Of a DNA stretch of 64,000 bases, positions 27,141 through 36,333 are shown in pieces (within the stretch, counting starts at the first letter, position 1; every line of letters begins with the position of its first letter). The translations under genes were made by a program, and so were the position numbers. The notes under the pieces were generated by a model. It was not told the DNA's origin, ran no database searches, and saw only the letters and a list, made by a program, of their open reading frames with translations. This DNA is from Petrimonas sulfuriphila (lineage in GTDB: Bacteria; Bacteroidota; Bacteroidia; Bacteroidales; Dysgonomonadaceae): contig CP073276.1 in the NCBI GenBank assembly GCA_038561985.1, positions 3,472,001 to 3,536,000 on the forward strand, given 5' to 3'.

Positions 27141-27165
27141 AAATGCACTCAATGAGTGCATTTTT
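27141..27165 (+). terminator. Rho-independent terminator after dipeptidyl peptidase III
   Basis: Perfect 10-bp stem AAATGCACTC (27141-27150) / GAGTGCATTT (27154-27163) with a 3-nt loop, running into a T-rich tract. Confidence 0.8.
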
Positions 27166-27176
27166 CTTTATAGTTA

Positions 27177-27184
27177 TATATTTG
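27177..27184 (+). promoter_or_regulatory. Putative -7 element for folC
   Basis: TATATTTG matches TAnnTTTG, 28 nt before the folC ATG and just after the terminator. The -33 region overlaps the terminator and is not recognisable. Confidence 0.5.
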
Positions 27185-27212
27185 TCCGAGCTTTCTAAGT
27201 AAAAGAATAAAC

Positions 27213-28499
27213 ATGACCTACCCCGAAACATTGGAATACCTCTACATCCAAATGCCCGAATACCAACGCGTCGGGCACCTCGCCTATAAGCCAGGATTGG
27301 GAAACAGCCTCCGGCTCGATGCCGTTTTCAATCATCCGCACCAACACTACAAAACCATTCACATCGGAGGAACCAACGGCAAAGGTTCCACATCGCATTT
27401 GCTGGCAGCCATCCTCCAACAGTCGGGCTACAAAGTCGGGTTGTACACTTCGCCCCATTTGGTGGATTTCCGTGAACGGATCAGGGTAAACGGGGAGATG
27501 GTTCCCAAAAAGTATGTGGTTGATTTCGTAAAGAAATACCGTGAACGGTTTGAGCCTGTAATGCCCTCCTTTTTTGAATTGACAATGGAAATGGCTTTTC
27601 TTTATTTTGAAGAGCAAGAAGTTGATGTAGCCGTTGTTGAAGTTGGTTTGGGTGGAAGGCTCGACAGCACTAACATCATCTCGCCCGACCTATGCGTCAT
27701 CACCAATATCGGGTTTGACCACATGCAGTACCTTGGGAGCACATTACCCGAAATTGCTGCAGAAAAAGCCGGTATTATAAAGCCACATACACCTGTGGTG
27801 ATTGGCGAATCCGATGATGAAGAGGTGAAAAAAGTTTTTACCGTCAAAGCTGAATCCGAAAATGCACCCATCATTTTTGCCGAAGCAGTTTTAAACGATT
27901 TCTCTGCTCACAGGGCTGACGACGAATGGATAATAACCACACACGAATACCCTGACTTAAAAAACAAGCTGGGTGGCTTCGCTCAGGAGAAAAATGCAAA
28001 AACAGTCCTGGCGGCGGTAGCGGAATTAAAGAAAATAGGTTACAGGATCCCGAAGGAAGCAGTTTACAGCGGCTTTGCCCAGGTTGTGGAATTAACCGGG
28101 CTGAAGGGGCGTTGGCAGGTACTGCAGGAGAAACCAAAAATTGTTTGCGACACAGGACACAACGCACACGGAATCCGATACGTCGTGGAACAACTGAAGC
28201 AGGAAAAATACAACCGGTTACACGTTGTTTTTGGAATGGTCAACGATAAAGACATTACATCCGTGTTGGCTATGTTGCCCCGACAAGCCGTCTATTATTT
28301 CACCCGGGCATCGGTAGAAAGAGCATTGAACGAAAAGACGCTTGCCAGGGAGGCTGCTTCCTTCGGGTTGAAAGGAAACACTTTCGAAGATGTGTCTACG
28401 GCCATAAATGCAGCCAAAGAAAATGCCGACGAAAACGATTTTATTTTCATCGGCGGAAGTTCGTTCATTGTAGCAGATGCACTGCCGTTGTTTAAATAA
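27213..28499 (+). CDS. folC: Bifunctional dihydrofolate/folylpolyglutamate synthase
   Basis: A 428-aa Mur-ligase-family enzyme. The P-loop HIGGTNGKGSTSHLLAAILQ is followed by VGLYTSPHLVDFRERI, both FolC signatures. VAVVEVGLGGRLDSTNI, ITNIGFDHMQYLG and CDTGHNAHGIRYVVEQL complete the active site. It adds glutamate to dihydropteroate or folates. It belongs to the folate theme with thyA and folA 1 kb downstream, though it has its own promoter. The stop abuts the convergent lipoprotein gene. Confidence 0.96.
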   Translation: MTYPETLEYLYIQMPEYQRVGHLAYKPGLGNSLRLDAVFNHPHQHYKTIHIGGTNGKGSTSHLLAAILQQSGYKVGLYTSPHLVDFRERIRVNGEMVPKKYVVDFVKKYRERFEPVMPSFFELTMEMAFLYFEEQEVDVAVVEVGLGGRLDSTNIISPDLCVITNIGFDHMQYLGSTLPEIAAEKAGIIKPHTPVVIGESDDEEVKKVFTVKAESENAPIIFAEAVLNDFSAHRADDEWIITTHEYPDLKNKLGGFAQEKNAKTVLAAVAELKKIGYRIPKEAVYSGFAQVVELTGLKGRWQVLQEKPKIVCDTGHNAHGIRYVVEQLKQEKYNRLHVVFGMVNDKDITSVLAMLPRQAVYYFTRASVERALNEKTLAREAASFGLKGNTFEDVSTAINAAKENADENDFIFIGGSSFIVADALPLFK

Positions 28500-28967
28500 T
28501 TACCAGATCAACACTACCTGAAAATTCATATCAACAGGTACCCCATCTTCATAGAATGCCAAGTCTGACATTTCTAAGGTAAAAACAACACTTGAAGGAC
28601 TACCCAGGTTAAAATCACAACTAATGGTTTCGGTATAAAATTTTGTCACCGTGACTCCATTTTCAATAATATCATAGGCATACGTTTTCACAAAAGGCAG
28701 TGCTGTTTTGGAATCATTATTAAATTTATAATATCCTATTGCCGCACCTTCATCGAAAATAAATTGAGTCAACTCAGGAAGATTCACAGTGGCTTGGTAA
28801 AATCCATCGTTATTGTTCCATACCCAATCCGATTTTTTGACCGTGATATTTATAACTTTCCATTGTGTTTCCGCAATACCATCGTTCTTAGAACAGGAAG
28901 CTGCACCAAAAGCCACTCCCAGGAAAAGGACAACGGCAAGGAGAGAAGTAAAAAAATTTCTTTTCAT
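28500..28967 (-). CDS. Small lipoprotein of unknown function
   Basis: A 155-aa protein from ATG 28967 (an ATG at 28979 would add four residues). Signal peptide MKRNFFTSLLAVVLFLGVAF ends at lipobox AASC. The mature part is rich in beta-strand-like aromatic and polar alternation (KKSDWVWNNNDGFYQATVNL, then VVFTLEMSDLAFYEDGVPVD), like small periplasmic or outer-membrane lipoproteins of Bacteroidota. No family recognised. Its stop lies directly next to the folC stop on the other strand. Confidence 0.75.
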   Translation of the reverse strand: MKRNFFTSLLAVVLFLGVAFGAASCSKNDGIAETQWKVINITVKKSDWVWNNNDGFYQATVNLPELTQFIFDEGAAIGYYKFNNDSKTALPFVKTYAYDIIENGVTVTKFYTETISCDFNLGSPSSVVFTLEMSDLAFYEDGVPVDMNFQVVLIW

Positions 28968-29081
28968 AAGTGTAAGCATTAAAAGTTTTTTCTTGATTCA
29001 TTGACTGAAAAAAACTGCACTCGTTTAACTGTTAAAACGTATTTTTTTAAATCAATTGTTTATTTGCTTCAAAAATAAGCA

Positions 29082-29106
29082 AAAAAGTCCTTATTCAGGA
29101 CTTTTT
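29082..29106. terminator. Terminator-like hairpin without an obvious transcript
   Basis: Stem AAAAAGTCC (29082-29090) / GGACTTTTT (29098-29106), loop 7 nt. It could terminate in either direction, but no gene ends here. Confidence 0.5.
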
Positions 29107-29339
29107 ACAGAAAAAAACAGGATAAAGTGTCTTTTATTTGATTGTTTGTCCGATGGGGCCATTTAATAATTCCGATAAGTCCATGTTGTTAAATTGATTA
29201 AAAATTTTATAAAGATATTTATTTAACACCGTAACACCCATTTAGTTTTGTAAAAAAAAGAATCTATGGAAAAAATCAACAATACGTCTTGACAGGGCTA
29301 TTTTGGAATTTTCATCCGGCTATCTTTCGGATAATACAG

Positions 29340-29370
29340 TTTGAGATAAGAAAATAAACTTGTATTTTTG
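29340..29370 (+). promoter_or_regulatory. Promoter of thyA-folA
   Basis: TTTG (29340-29343), 19-nt spacer, TATTTTTG (29363-29370): a full match to the Bacteroidota primary-sigma consensus, 18 nt before the thyA ATG. Confidence 0.75.
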
Positions 29371-29388
29371 TGTGAAACTCTTTTAAGA

Positions 29389-30183
29389 ATGAAACAATAT
29401 TTAGATTTACTTCAGCGCGTGCTGGATGAAGGTGTGCGGAAAGAAGACCGTACCGGAACGGGTACCATCAGTATTTTTGGGCACCAGAACCGGTTCCGGA
29501 TGAACGACGGATTTCCCGTTCTCACTACCAAAAAACTTCACTTAAAATCGATTATACATGAATTGTTGTGGTTCCTTAACGGGGATACCAACGTAAAATA
29601 CCTGAACGACAACGGTGTACGTATCTGGAACGAATGGGCGGACGAGGATGGGAATCTCGGACATATATACGGTTACCAGTGGCGTTCGTGGCCGGACTAT
29701 AACGGGGGACATATCGATCAAATATCTCAGATAGTCAACACGATTAAAAATAACCCTGATTCTCGCCGCATCATCGTAAGTTCGTGGAACGTGGCCGATA
29801 TTCCCAACATGAAGCTTCCGCCCTGTCACGCCTTCTTCCAGTTCTACGTAGCCGATGGAAAACTGAGCCTGCAACTCTATCAGCGCAGCGCCGATATTTT
29901 TCTGGGTGTACCCTTTAACATTGCGTCCTACGCGTTGCTGTTGAAAATGATGGCACAGGTTACCGGGCTGGATGAGGGTGATTTCATCCACACCTTTGGC
30001 GATGCCCATATCTACCTCAACCACCTGGGACAGGTAAAACTGCAACTTTCCCGCGAACCGCGACCGTTGCCCGAGATGAAGATCAATCCCGATGTGAAGG
30101 ATATTTTCAGTTTCCGTTTTGACGATTTTGAACTGGTAAATTACGATCCGCATCCACATATAAAAGGTGAAGTAGCCGTATGA
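29389..30183 (+). CDS. thyA: Thymidylate synthase
   Basis: A 264-aa ThyA, the same length as the E. coli enzyme. The catalytic Cys146 is in [49 protein letters not shown] and HIYLNHLGQ are signature blocks. It methylates dUMP using methylenetetrahydrofolate and yields dihydrofolate. I chose ATG 29389 ([15 protein letters not shown]), which gives the family N-terminus, over an upstream in-frame non-ATG start. The stop overlaps the folA ATG (ATGA), so the enzyme that regenerates its cofactor is translationally coupled. Confidence 0.98.
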   Translation: MKQYLDLLQRVLDEGVRKEDRTGTGTISIFGHQNRFRMNDGFPVLTTKKLHLKSIIHELLWFLNGDTNVKYLNDNGVRIWNEWADEDGNLGHIYGYQWRSWPDYNGGHIDQISQIVNTIKNNPDSRRIIVSSWNVADIPNMKLPPCHAFFQFYVADGKLSLQLYQRSADIFLGVPFNIASYALLLKMMAQVTGLDEGDFIHTFGDAHIYLNHLGQVKLQLSREPRPLPEMKINPDVKDIFSFRFDDFELVNYDPHPHIKGEVAV

Positions 30184-30686
30184 CAGACAATCCTCAAACC
30201 ATAGCCATCATCGTTGCTCTCGATGAACAAAATGCCATTGGTAGCAACGGCGATCTGCTCTGCCATCTGCCCAGCGACCTGAAGCACTTTAAAAAGATCA
30301 CCACCGGATACGCTGTGATCATGGGCCGGAAAACCTATGAATCTTTACCCAAAGGAGCATTACCCAACCGTACCAATATCGTGATTACCTCCGGTGAACC
30401 GGAGAACTATCCCGGATGCACGGTTGTTCGCTCTGTCGAAGAGGCACTTTCTCGTTGCAGCAATCAGGGAAAAGCATTCATCATAGGTGGCGGGAAATTG
30501 TATCGATCCACGCTTCACCTGGCGACCCAACTCTACCTTACACGCATCCATCACACCTTTGACGATGCGGATACTTTTTTTCCAGAAATCCCTTTTACAG
30601 AATGGAAACTCGTTGAAAAAGAATCGCACGAGACCGACGATAAACATCCATATGCATATACATTTTTAAACTATAACAAAAAATAG
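30180..30686 (+). CDS. folA: Dihydrofolate reductase
   Basis: A 168-aa [36 protein letters not shown] (catalytic Asp33), [13 protein letters not shown] and [13 protein letters not shown] are the standard motifs. It reduces the dihydrofolate made by ThyA. The start overlaps the thyA stop by 4 nt. It ends 10 nt before the ECF sigma gene, so read-through from the thyA promoter into the sigma gene is possible. Confidence 0.97.
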   Translation: MTDNPQTIAIIVALDEQNAIGSNGDLLCHLPSDLKHFKKITTGYAVIMGRKTYESLPKGALPNRTNIVITSGEPENYPGCTVVRSVEEALSRCSNQGKAFIIGGGKLYRSTLHLATQLYLTRIHHTFDDADTFFPEIPFTEWKLVEKESHETDDKHPYAYTFLNYNKK

Positions 30687-30696
30687 TCATGCAACG

Positions 30697-31272
30697 ATGG
30701 GCAAAGAAGCATGGAAAAGATTCTTAGCGGGTGATGAAAGATCTTTCGAAGCACTTTACAATACCTACTTCCCGGAGCTTTTCGCCTATGCGTTGAAAAT
30801 AGGATTCAACGAAGAAACATGCAAGGATGCGATACACGACGTCTTTTTCAAACTTTATGCATCAAAAAACAAATTGCGGCATATTCAGAACATTGAATTC
30901 TATTTGCTCGGCAGCGTAAAAAATCGGCTATTCGACATTCACACCATAGAACACAAAATACACGAAATCAACTATCTGGACTTCTTTATTGAGAATGAGA
31001 AAAACATCATTGAACAAATAATTGATGAAGAAAGGCAACTCCAGTTACAAAAAAAACTGTCACACCTGCTTCAAACTCTACCTCCCAGGCAACGGAAAAT
31101 AATCAACTATCATTATCAACTTAACCTGAATTATGCAGAAATAGGCGAAATTCTCAATCTCTCTCCCGATGCCGTAAAAAAAACATTGTACAGGGCACTC
31201 AAAAAAATGAAAGATAATTCCAGACCCCATTCGTTATCATCTCTTATATATTTATTCACAATATTTGGTTAA
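30697..31272 (+). CDS. ECF-type RNA polymerase sigma factor (SusCD-associated)
   Basis: A 191-aa sigma-70 family protein. Region 2 spans about residues 20-85 (FEALYNTYFPELFAYALKIG, DAIHDVFFKLYASKNKL). Region 4 spans about 125-175 (LPPRQRKIINYHYQLNLNYA, EIGEILNLSPDAVKKTLYRA). It belongs to the Bacteroidota polysaccharide-utilisation sigma group, normally held by the adjacent FecR-type anti-sigma factor and released when the STN domain of SusC signals substrate. The sigma, FecR and SusC genes follow one another here, so the target is probably the downstream peptidoglycan locus. Confidence 0.93.
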   Translation: MGKEAWKRFLAGDERSFEALYNTYFPELFAYALKIGFNEETCKDAIHDVFFKLYASKNKLRHIQNIEFYLLGSVKNRLFDIHTIEHKIHEINYLDFFIENEKNIIEQIIDEERQLQLQKKLSHLLQTLPPRQRKIINYHYQLNLNYAEIGEILNLSPDAVKKTLYRALKKMKDNSRPHSLSSLIYLFTIFG

Positions 31273-31331
31273 TATTCCTTAAATACGTCCTTTGGTCCAC
31301 ATTTTCCAGTCTTTGATAAAAAAGGGTGTGA

Positions 31332-32486
31332 ATGAAGCAAAACATACACGATAAAAATTTTTTGTGTGATGATCTTTTCATATACTGGAGGACTCATCCT
31401 ACCAAAGAGTTGACAGCTTTCTGGAGCAAATTTATCAGAGAGAACGAACACCTCAGGGAACCGTTTCAGGAAGCCATTTCCGAATTCGACAAAATACGAC
31501 AGGGACAATGTACATACCGGCTTGAAAAAAAAACTGTGTACCGGGAACTGCAAGGAAGACTTGGGCAGGCAAGGAGGAGAAGACTGCGGATTCTGTATGC
31601 ATCATCTGTTGCTGCCATTTTATTTTTGGTTTTGGTTACGGTACTTTATACAACCCGCCGGGAAGAAATCGTACCCGGCAAGCAAATGGCATTCATTGGA
31701 GAGGTGATGAACCGGGACAAAGTACAGTTATTCACAGAACATCAAGTGGTTGACTTGGAAAATAACGCCACAGTTCAATTCTCAGACAAGGAAAAGGCCC
31801 TGATCAGGGATTCTATCTCCCAAAAGGAAATTGATTTAAAAAACAACCGGAAAAACAGACTTATTGTCCCTTTCGGAAAAAAATCTTCGATCCTTCTTTC
31901 CGATGGATCAACCGTATATGTAAACTCCGGTACCGAATTGGAATTTCCTTCTGCTTTTTCCAGCGAGGCTCGGGAAATTAGTGTAAAAGGTGAAATCTTT
32001 ATTGAAGTGACAAAGCAAGACCATCCATTCATCATTCACACGCCTCAATCCCAGATAACCGTTTACGGAACTTCGTTCAACGTATCTTCCTATACCGATG
32101 ACCCAAGTGAATCGGTGGTGCTGGTGAACGGATCTGTGGAAGTAAAGAGCGCGGGCAACTCTTTGATGCTGAAACCTAACCAAAAAGCTGAAATTAGTAA
32201 CGGAAGTATCCAGCAACAACAGGTGGATGTTATGGAATATACCAGTTGGAAAAACGGATATATGTTGTTGAACAAAACCTCATTGACCAATGTACTCAAA
32301 AAAATCGGAAGATACTATAACATCGAATTTAATTACGATGCAGGGCTAAAACTGCACAATCAAACCTGTTCGGGGAAATTATTCCTGTCCGATAATTTTG
32401 AAGATGTGTTGCAATCATTTTCAAAAATGACCTTTCTGAATTACAACGTACTGAATGAAAGGGTTATATACATAAGTAAACCCTAA
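31332..32486 (+). CDS. FecR-family anti-sigma factor
   Basis: A 384-aa inner-membrane protein. The N-terminal cytoplasmic part (residues 1-86) would bind the sigma factor. One membrane helix follows (ILYASSVAAILFLVLVTVLY, about 87-107). The periplasmic FecR domain has VPFGKKSSILLSDGSTVYVN, VKGEIFIEVTKQDHPFIIHT and ITVYGTSFNVSSY. The end (LLNKTSLTNVLKKIGRYYNI, EDVLQSFSKMTFLNYNV) is the DUF4974 domain usual in Bacteroidota. It passes the signal from SusC's N-terminal domain to the sigma factor. It starts 59 nt after the sigma gene. Confidence 0.95.
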   Translation: MKQNIHDKNFLCDDLFIYWRTHPTKELTAFWSKFIRENEHLREPFQEAISEFDKIRQGQCTYRLEKKTVYRELQGRLGQARRRRLRILYASSVAAILFLVLVTVLYTTRREEIVPGKQMAFIGEVMNRDKVQLFTEHQVVDLENNATVQFSDKEKALIRDSISQKEIDLKNNRKNRLIVPFGKKSSILLSDGSTVYVNSGTELEFPSAFSSEAREISVKGEIFIEVTKQDHPFIIHTPQSQITVYGTSFNVSSYTDDPSESVVLVNGSVEVKSAGNSLMLKPNQKAEISNGSIQQQQVDVMEYTSWKNGYMLLNKTSLTNVLKKIGRYYNIEFNYDAGLKLHNQTCSGKLFLSDNFEDVLQSFSKMTFLNYNVLNERVIYISKP

Positions 32487-32561
32487 AAAACGTAAATTTA
32501 ATTTACATGTATCATTTAAAACAAAAAGCCTATGATAACAATCCCAAAAGAAAACTAAAAA

Positions 32562-32589
32562 GCCGAATAATGCGGTAACATTATCCGGC
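32562..32589. other. Hairpin in the fecR-susC intergenic region
   Basis: Stem GCCGAATAATG (32562-32572) / CATTATCCGGC (32579-32589), 10 of 11 paired, 6-nt loop. An A-rich run precedes it and no T-run follows in the plus direction, so it is more likely an RNA-processing or leader structure than a plus-strand terminator. It lies 58 nt before the susC ATG. Confidence 0.5.
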
Positions 32590-32647
32590 CAAAATGTAAG
32601 TGAATCATAATCTATTTGGTAACAAATTAAAATTCAATGACAAAGAT

Positions 32648-35600
32648 ATGCAAGAAAATAATAACCGTGCACATTTTACCACGAAAAAAACCGAAAAGTT
32701 TTTTACAATCATGAAAATTTATTTTTTGATAGCTTTACTCTGTATTTTTTCAATCTCGGCAGAAAACACCTATTCCCAATCAAAAACAGTGAATGCCGAA
32801 TTAAAGAACGTCACGCTGAGGGAGGCATTACAAGAAATTGAAAAAAACAGCGATTACCTCTTCCTTGTTATGGACAACACAGAGAGTTATTTAACAACTA
32901 AAGTTAACATCTCAATCAACAATAAATCAATGGTAGAGATACTCGATCTGTTGCTTAAGAATACCAATCTGACCTACTCAATTGTTAACAGACAGATTAC
33001 AATTTCGAGAAAACCGGGTATTGCTGAAAATAAGGAGATTGATGTAAAAACAAGCATCAAGGAAGTTCAACAGACAGAAAAAACAATTACAGGAGTGGTT
33101 ACCAATGCGAATGGAGAAGCCATTATCGGAGCCAATATAATTGAAGTGGGAACTCCTTCCCATGGAACTATTACCGACATTAACGGAAGATTTACACTAA
33201 ATGTAAGCAACAATGCATCCATTAAAGTCTCATTTATAGGATATCTGAGTCAAACAATCAATACTATTGGGAAGACCAGCTTAAATATCACCCTGGCTGA
33301 AGATACTCAGGCACTTGAAGAGGTGGTGGTGGTGGGCTATGGCACCCAGCGGAAAGAGAACCTTACCGGTGCCGTCTCCACCGTGGATGTGGAAAGGACA
33401 TTAAAAGCACGGCCTATAACCGATGTGGGACGAGCACTTCAGGGCTCTGCTCCTGGTCTGGTTATAAAAACTACTTCCGGGGTATTAGGCGGCTCCCCTT
33501 CAATTCGTATCAGAGGTACAGTTAGCACAATTGGGGGAGGATCAGGGAATCCTTTGATTTTAGTTGATAACGTTGAAGTTCCTGATTTATCTTATGTGAA
33601 TCCGGATAATATTAAATCAATTTCCGTATTGAAAGATGCGTCCACAACTGCAATTTATGGTGCGAGAGCAGCTTTCGGAGCCTTATTGATTACAACTAAA
33701 AAAGGAGACAAAGACCGTGCGCCCAGGATTACTTATTCGAATAATTTCTCATGGTCAACGCCGACGGATGTACCCAAACATACTCGTGCTGATTTAAACC
33801 TGCAATATTCTTTAGATCAGGCAAATGCATTAAGAGATAAACCTCTTGAGGAGCGTGGTCAGGTAGGATACTATTACAATGCAGATGTCATTAAAAAAGT
33901 CAAGGAGTGGATTGACACCTATGGAGATGGAAAAGGGCTAGGACGTGAAATGGTGGAAGGACGAGATTTTGATTACAGACCTTCTGGCGGAGTCTATTAT
34001 TATCGTCCATGGGACATTTATAAAATTTATTATAAAAACTGGACACCTCAACAAAATCAAAATATCAGTGTCAATGGCGGAACGGAAAAAACCCAATACA
34101 ACTTATCTGCTGCTTATATGAATCAGAAAGGCATCCTAAAGCTGTTTGATGATTTTTACAGAAGATATAATATTTCCGGATACCTGAGTACCGATGTAAA
34201 AGACTGGATTACATTACGGGGGCAATATATGCTCTCTAAAGTCCGGGAAGAATCTCCTTTTACCTACGGATCAGAAGTATATCAGCCAATTTATTATCTG
34301 TACAGATGGCATCAGGTATATCCCTATGGCACTTATAACGGACATGAATTCAGAGGGGCTGTGAATGATCTAAAATCCGCACGGCCTGTTGAAACAGATA
34401 GAGACTATAGCCGGTACGTGTTAGGGACTACAGTAAAACTAGCCAAGGGCTTAACTGCCGATTTTGACTATACGTATGCACAGACTTATGTTACCAATCA
34501 CACGGTTGGTGGTTACATCAGTGGCATTAACCAGTGGAATGTACCGAAAGACAAAAAATTAGATGAGTTATACGGCATTTATACTTCTGCTTCTTATGAT
34601 TATGCGCGTTATACTTCTTCAAAAAATATCAGAAACACATATAACGGATATTTAACATACGAGAATAAGTTTCAGAATCACGAATTAAAAATAACGGCTG
34701 GTACAAATATCGAAGATGCAGAATACATTTGGATGTCAACGCGCAGAAATGGCGTATATGATTTTGATAAAGGAGAGGTGAATCTTGCCGGAGGGGATCA
34801 ATTAGCCTCTTCAAGCCATTCATGGTGGTCGGTTGCCGGTTTTTTCGGCAGGATCAATTATTCATTTTTAGATAGATATTTATTAGAAGTAAGTGGCCGT
34901 TACGATGGATCTTCCCGATTCGAAAGGGGTAAAAGATGGGATTTTTTCCCTTCTCTATCCGCAGGATGGCGAATGGGTGAAGAATCTTTCATGAAGCCGT
35001 TAAAACCCATCTTAAGTTCGCTGAAAATAAGAGGAACATATGGTTCCGTTGGCAATCAGGATGTCCCCTTGAATTCGTTTATTTCCACTTTAAAAGCCTT
35101 TACTCCGTCAGGCGCAGGGAATTATTGGTTAATAAACGGCAACTTCGTCCCTTATATTAGTAGCGGACCGACTTTAGTGAATTCGGATCTGACATGGGAA
35201 AAAGTTGAATCATTTGATTTGGGTTTGGATGCCGGCTTTTTAGATCAAAAAATAAATGTCACTTTCGATTGGTATAATCGCAAGACACTCAATATGCTTG
35301 CTCCTGGTGAAACAGTACCTTCTACTGTGGGAATTGCAGCTCCGAAAAGAAATTTTGGAGAGTTGGCAACCAAAGGTGTTGAGTTAGAAGTTAGATATAA
35401 TAAACGGTTTGAAAATGGTTTACGTCTATTTGTTTCAGGACAATTTACAGATTACAAGACTGTTGTGACAAAATATGCTTCACCAAGCGACCCTCGAAAT
35501 TCCGATTCCTATTGGGAAGGTAAAGTGCTGGGGCAAATATGGGGTTATAAGACAGATGGTTTGTTTCAAAAAGAAGATTTTGTTTGGGAAGGTGATCAGA

Positions 35601-36319
35601 TAAAACAGACTATCCTTGAAAACGGACTATCGAAAAACACAATGGCGCCGGGAGTTCCCGATCAATATATATTGGAATCCGGTTTATTTAAATTTGGCCC
35701 GGGAGATGTGAAATTTAAAGATTTGAACGGAGACGGAGTGATTGATTACGGGACTAATACAGTTGGAGATCCGGGAGACAGAACAGTAATAGGGAATACA
35801 ACACCTCGGTATCAGTATGGATTCAGGTTTGGAGGAACGTGGAAAGGATTTGATGCCGATGTTTTCTTCCAGGGCGTAGGAAAACGTCATATATGGGCCA
35901 CGGGAAATATGGTACTTCCTGGTTATTATGCCGCTGAAGCCAATTTTGCTCATACGTTAGATTACTGGACCCCGGAAAATACAGGAGCATTTTATCCAAG
36001 GCCATTGGAATATAGTCAAACCGCTAAGTGGAACTACCTTCCCAATGACAGATATTTATTAAATGCAGCCTATATGCGCTTAAAAAGCCTAAACATTGGC
36101 TATAGCCTGCCGGAGAAATTATTAAAATATGTTTCCGTTGAAAAATGCAGGCTCTATTGTAATGGAGAGAACCTGTTTGAATTTGATAAGATGGGCAAAG
36201 TGCCTATTGACCCTGAAATAGATTGGGTTTACGGTGTTACGGCTAATGATTCCCGTTCATTCGGACGCAGTTATCCGTACCGCAGAACAATTTCATTCGG
36301 ATTACAGGTAGAATTCTAA
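32648..36319 (+). CDS. SusC-like TonB-dependent receptor with STN signalling domain
   Basis: A protein of about 1,223 aa. I chose ATG 32648; GTG 32600 gives 16 more residues and ATG 32711 starts right at the signal peptide (MKIYFLIALLCIFSISAENT). In order: an STN domain (TVNAELKNVTLREALQEIEK to RQITISRKP), a carboxypeptidase-regulatory-like domain (GVVTNANGEAIIGANIIEVG), a SusC box (EEVVVVGYGTQRKENLTGAV), the plug and a 22-strand barrel ending FGLQVEF. STN indicates FecA-style signalling to the FecR/ECF pair upstream. With SusD it should import a glycan; the downstream enzymes suggest peptidoglycan fragments. More AT-rich by eye than the housekeeping genes. Confidence 0.95.
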   Translation: MQENNNRAHFTTKKTEKFFTIMKIYFLIALLCIFSISAENTYSQSKTVNAELKNVTLREALQEIEKNSDYLFLVMDNTESYLTTKVNISINNKSMVEILDLLLKNTNLTYSIVNRQITISRKPGIAENKEIDVKTSIKEVQQTEKTITGVVTNANGEAIIGANIIEVGTPSHGTITDINGRFTLNVSNNASIKVSFIGYLSQTINTIGKTSLNITLAEDTQALEEVVVVGYGTQRKENLTGAVSTVDVERTLKARPITDVGRALQGSAPGLVIKTTSGVLGGSPSIRIRGTVSTIGGGSGNPLILVDNVEVPDLSYVNPDNIKSISVLKDASTTAIYGARAAFGALLITTKKGDKDRAPRITYSNNFSWSTPTDVPKHTRADLNLQYSLDQANALRDKPLEERGQVGYYYNADVIKKVKEWIDTYGDGKGLGREMVEGRDFDYRPSGGVYYYRPWDIYKIYYKNWTPQQNQNISVNGGTEKTQYNLSAAYMNQKGILKLFDDFYRRYNISGYLSTDVKDWITLRGQYMLSKVREESPFTYGSEVYQPIYYLYRWHQVYPYGTYNGHEFRGAVNDLKSARPVETDRDYSRYVLGTTVKLAKGLTADFDYTYAQTYVTNHTVGGYISGINQWNVPKDKKLDELYGIYTSASYDYARYTSSKNIRNTYNGYLTYENKFQNHELKITAGTNIEDAEYIWMSTRRNGVYDFDKGEVNLAGGDQLASSSHSWWSVAGFFGRINYSFLDRYLLEVSGRYDGSSRFERGKRWDFFPSLSAGWRMGEESFMKPLKPILSSLKIRGTYGSVGNQDVPLNSFISTLKAFTPSGAGNYWLINGNFVPYISSGPTLVNSDLTWEKVESFDLGLDAGFLDQKINVTFDWYNRKTLNMLAPGETVPSTVGIAAPKRNFGELATKGVELEVRYNKRFENGLRLFVSGQFTDYKTVVTKYASPSDPRNSDSYWEGKVLGQIWGYKTDGLFQKEDFVWEGDQIKQTILENGLSKNTMAPGVPDQYILESGLFKFGPGDVKFKDLNGDGVIDYGTNTVGDPGDRTVIGNTTPRYQYGFRFGGTWKGFDADVFFQGVGKRHIWATGNMVLPGYYAAEANFAHTLDYWTPENTGAFYPRPLEYSQTAKWNYLPNDRYLLNAAYMRLKSLNIGYSLPEKLLKYVSVEKCRLYCNGENLFEFDKMGKVPIDPEIDWVYGVTANDSRSFGRSYPYRRTISFGLQVEF

Positions 36320-36333
36320 CAAAAAAGAAAGAC

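Larger units (their letters stand above)
28968..29388. other. 421-nt AT-rich intergenic region upstream of thyA
   Basis: The region holds a hairpin with flanking A and T runs (29082-29106), a minus-strand -7-like CAAAAATA (29070-29077) for the lipoprotein, an orphan TAGTTTTG (29243-29250) followed by an eight-codon ORF (ATG 29266, MEKINNTS), and the thyA promoter (29340-29370). No longer coding frame is convincing. It may contain a decayed gene or a small RNA. Confidence 0.4.

Noticed and set aside
29542-30159. 205-aa minus-strand frame within thyA
   Set aside because: Antisense shadow; thyA is certain from catalytic Cys146 and length.
32600-36319. Idea that the AT-richer susC/susD genes are a recent horizontal insertion
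   Set aside because: SusC/SusD genes are often AT-richer than housekeeping genes; there are no integrase, IS or tRNA borders, and composition was judged only by eye.
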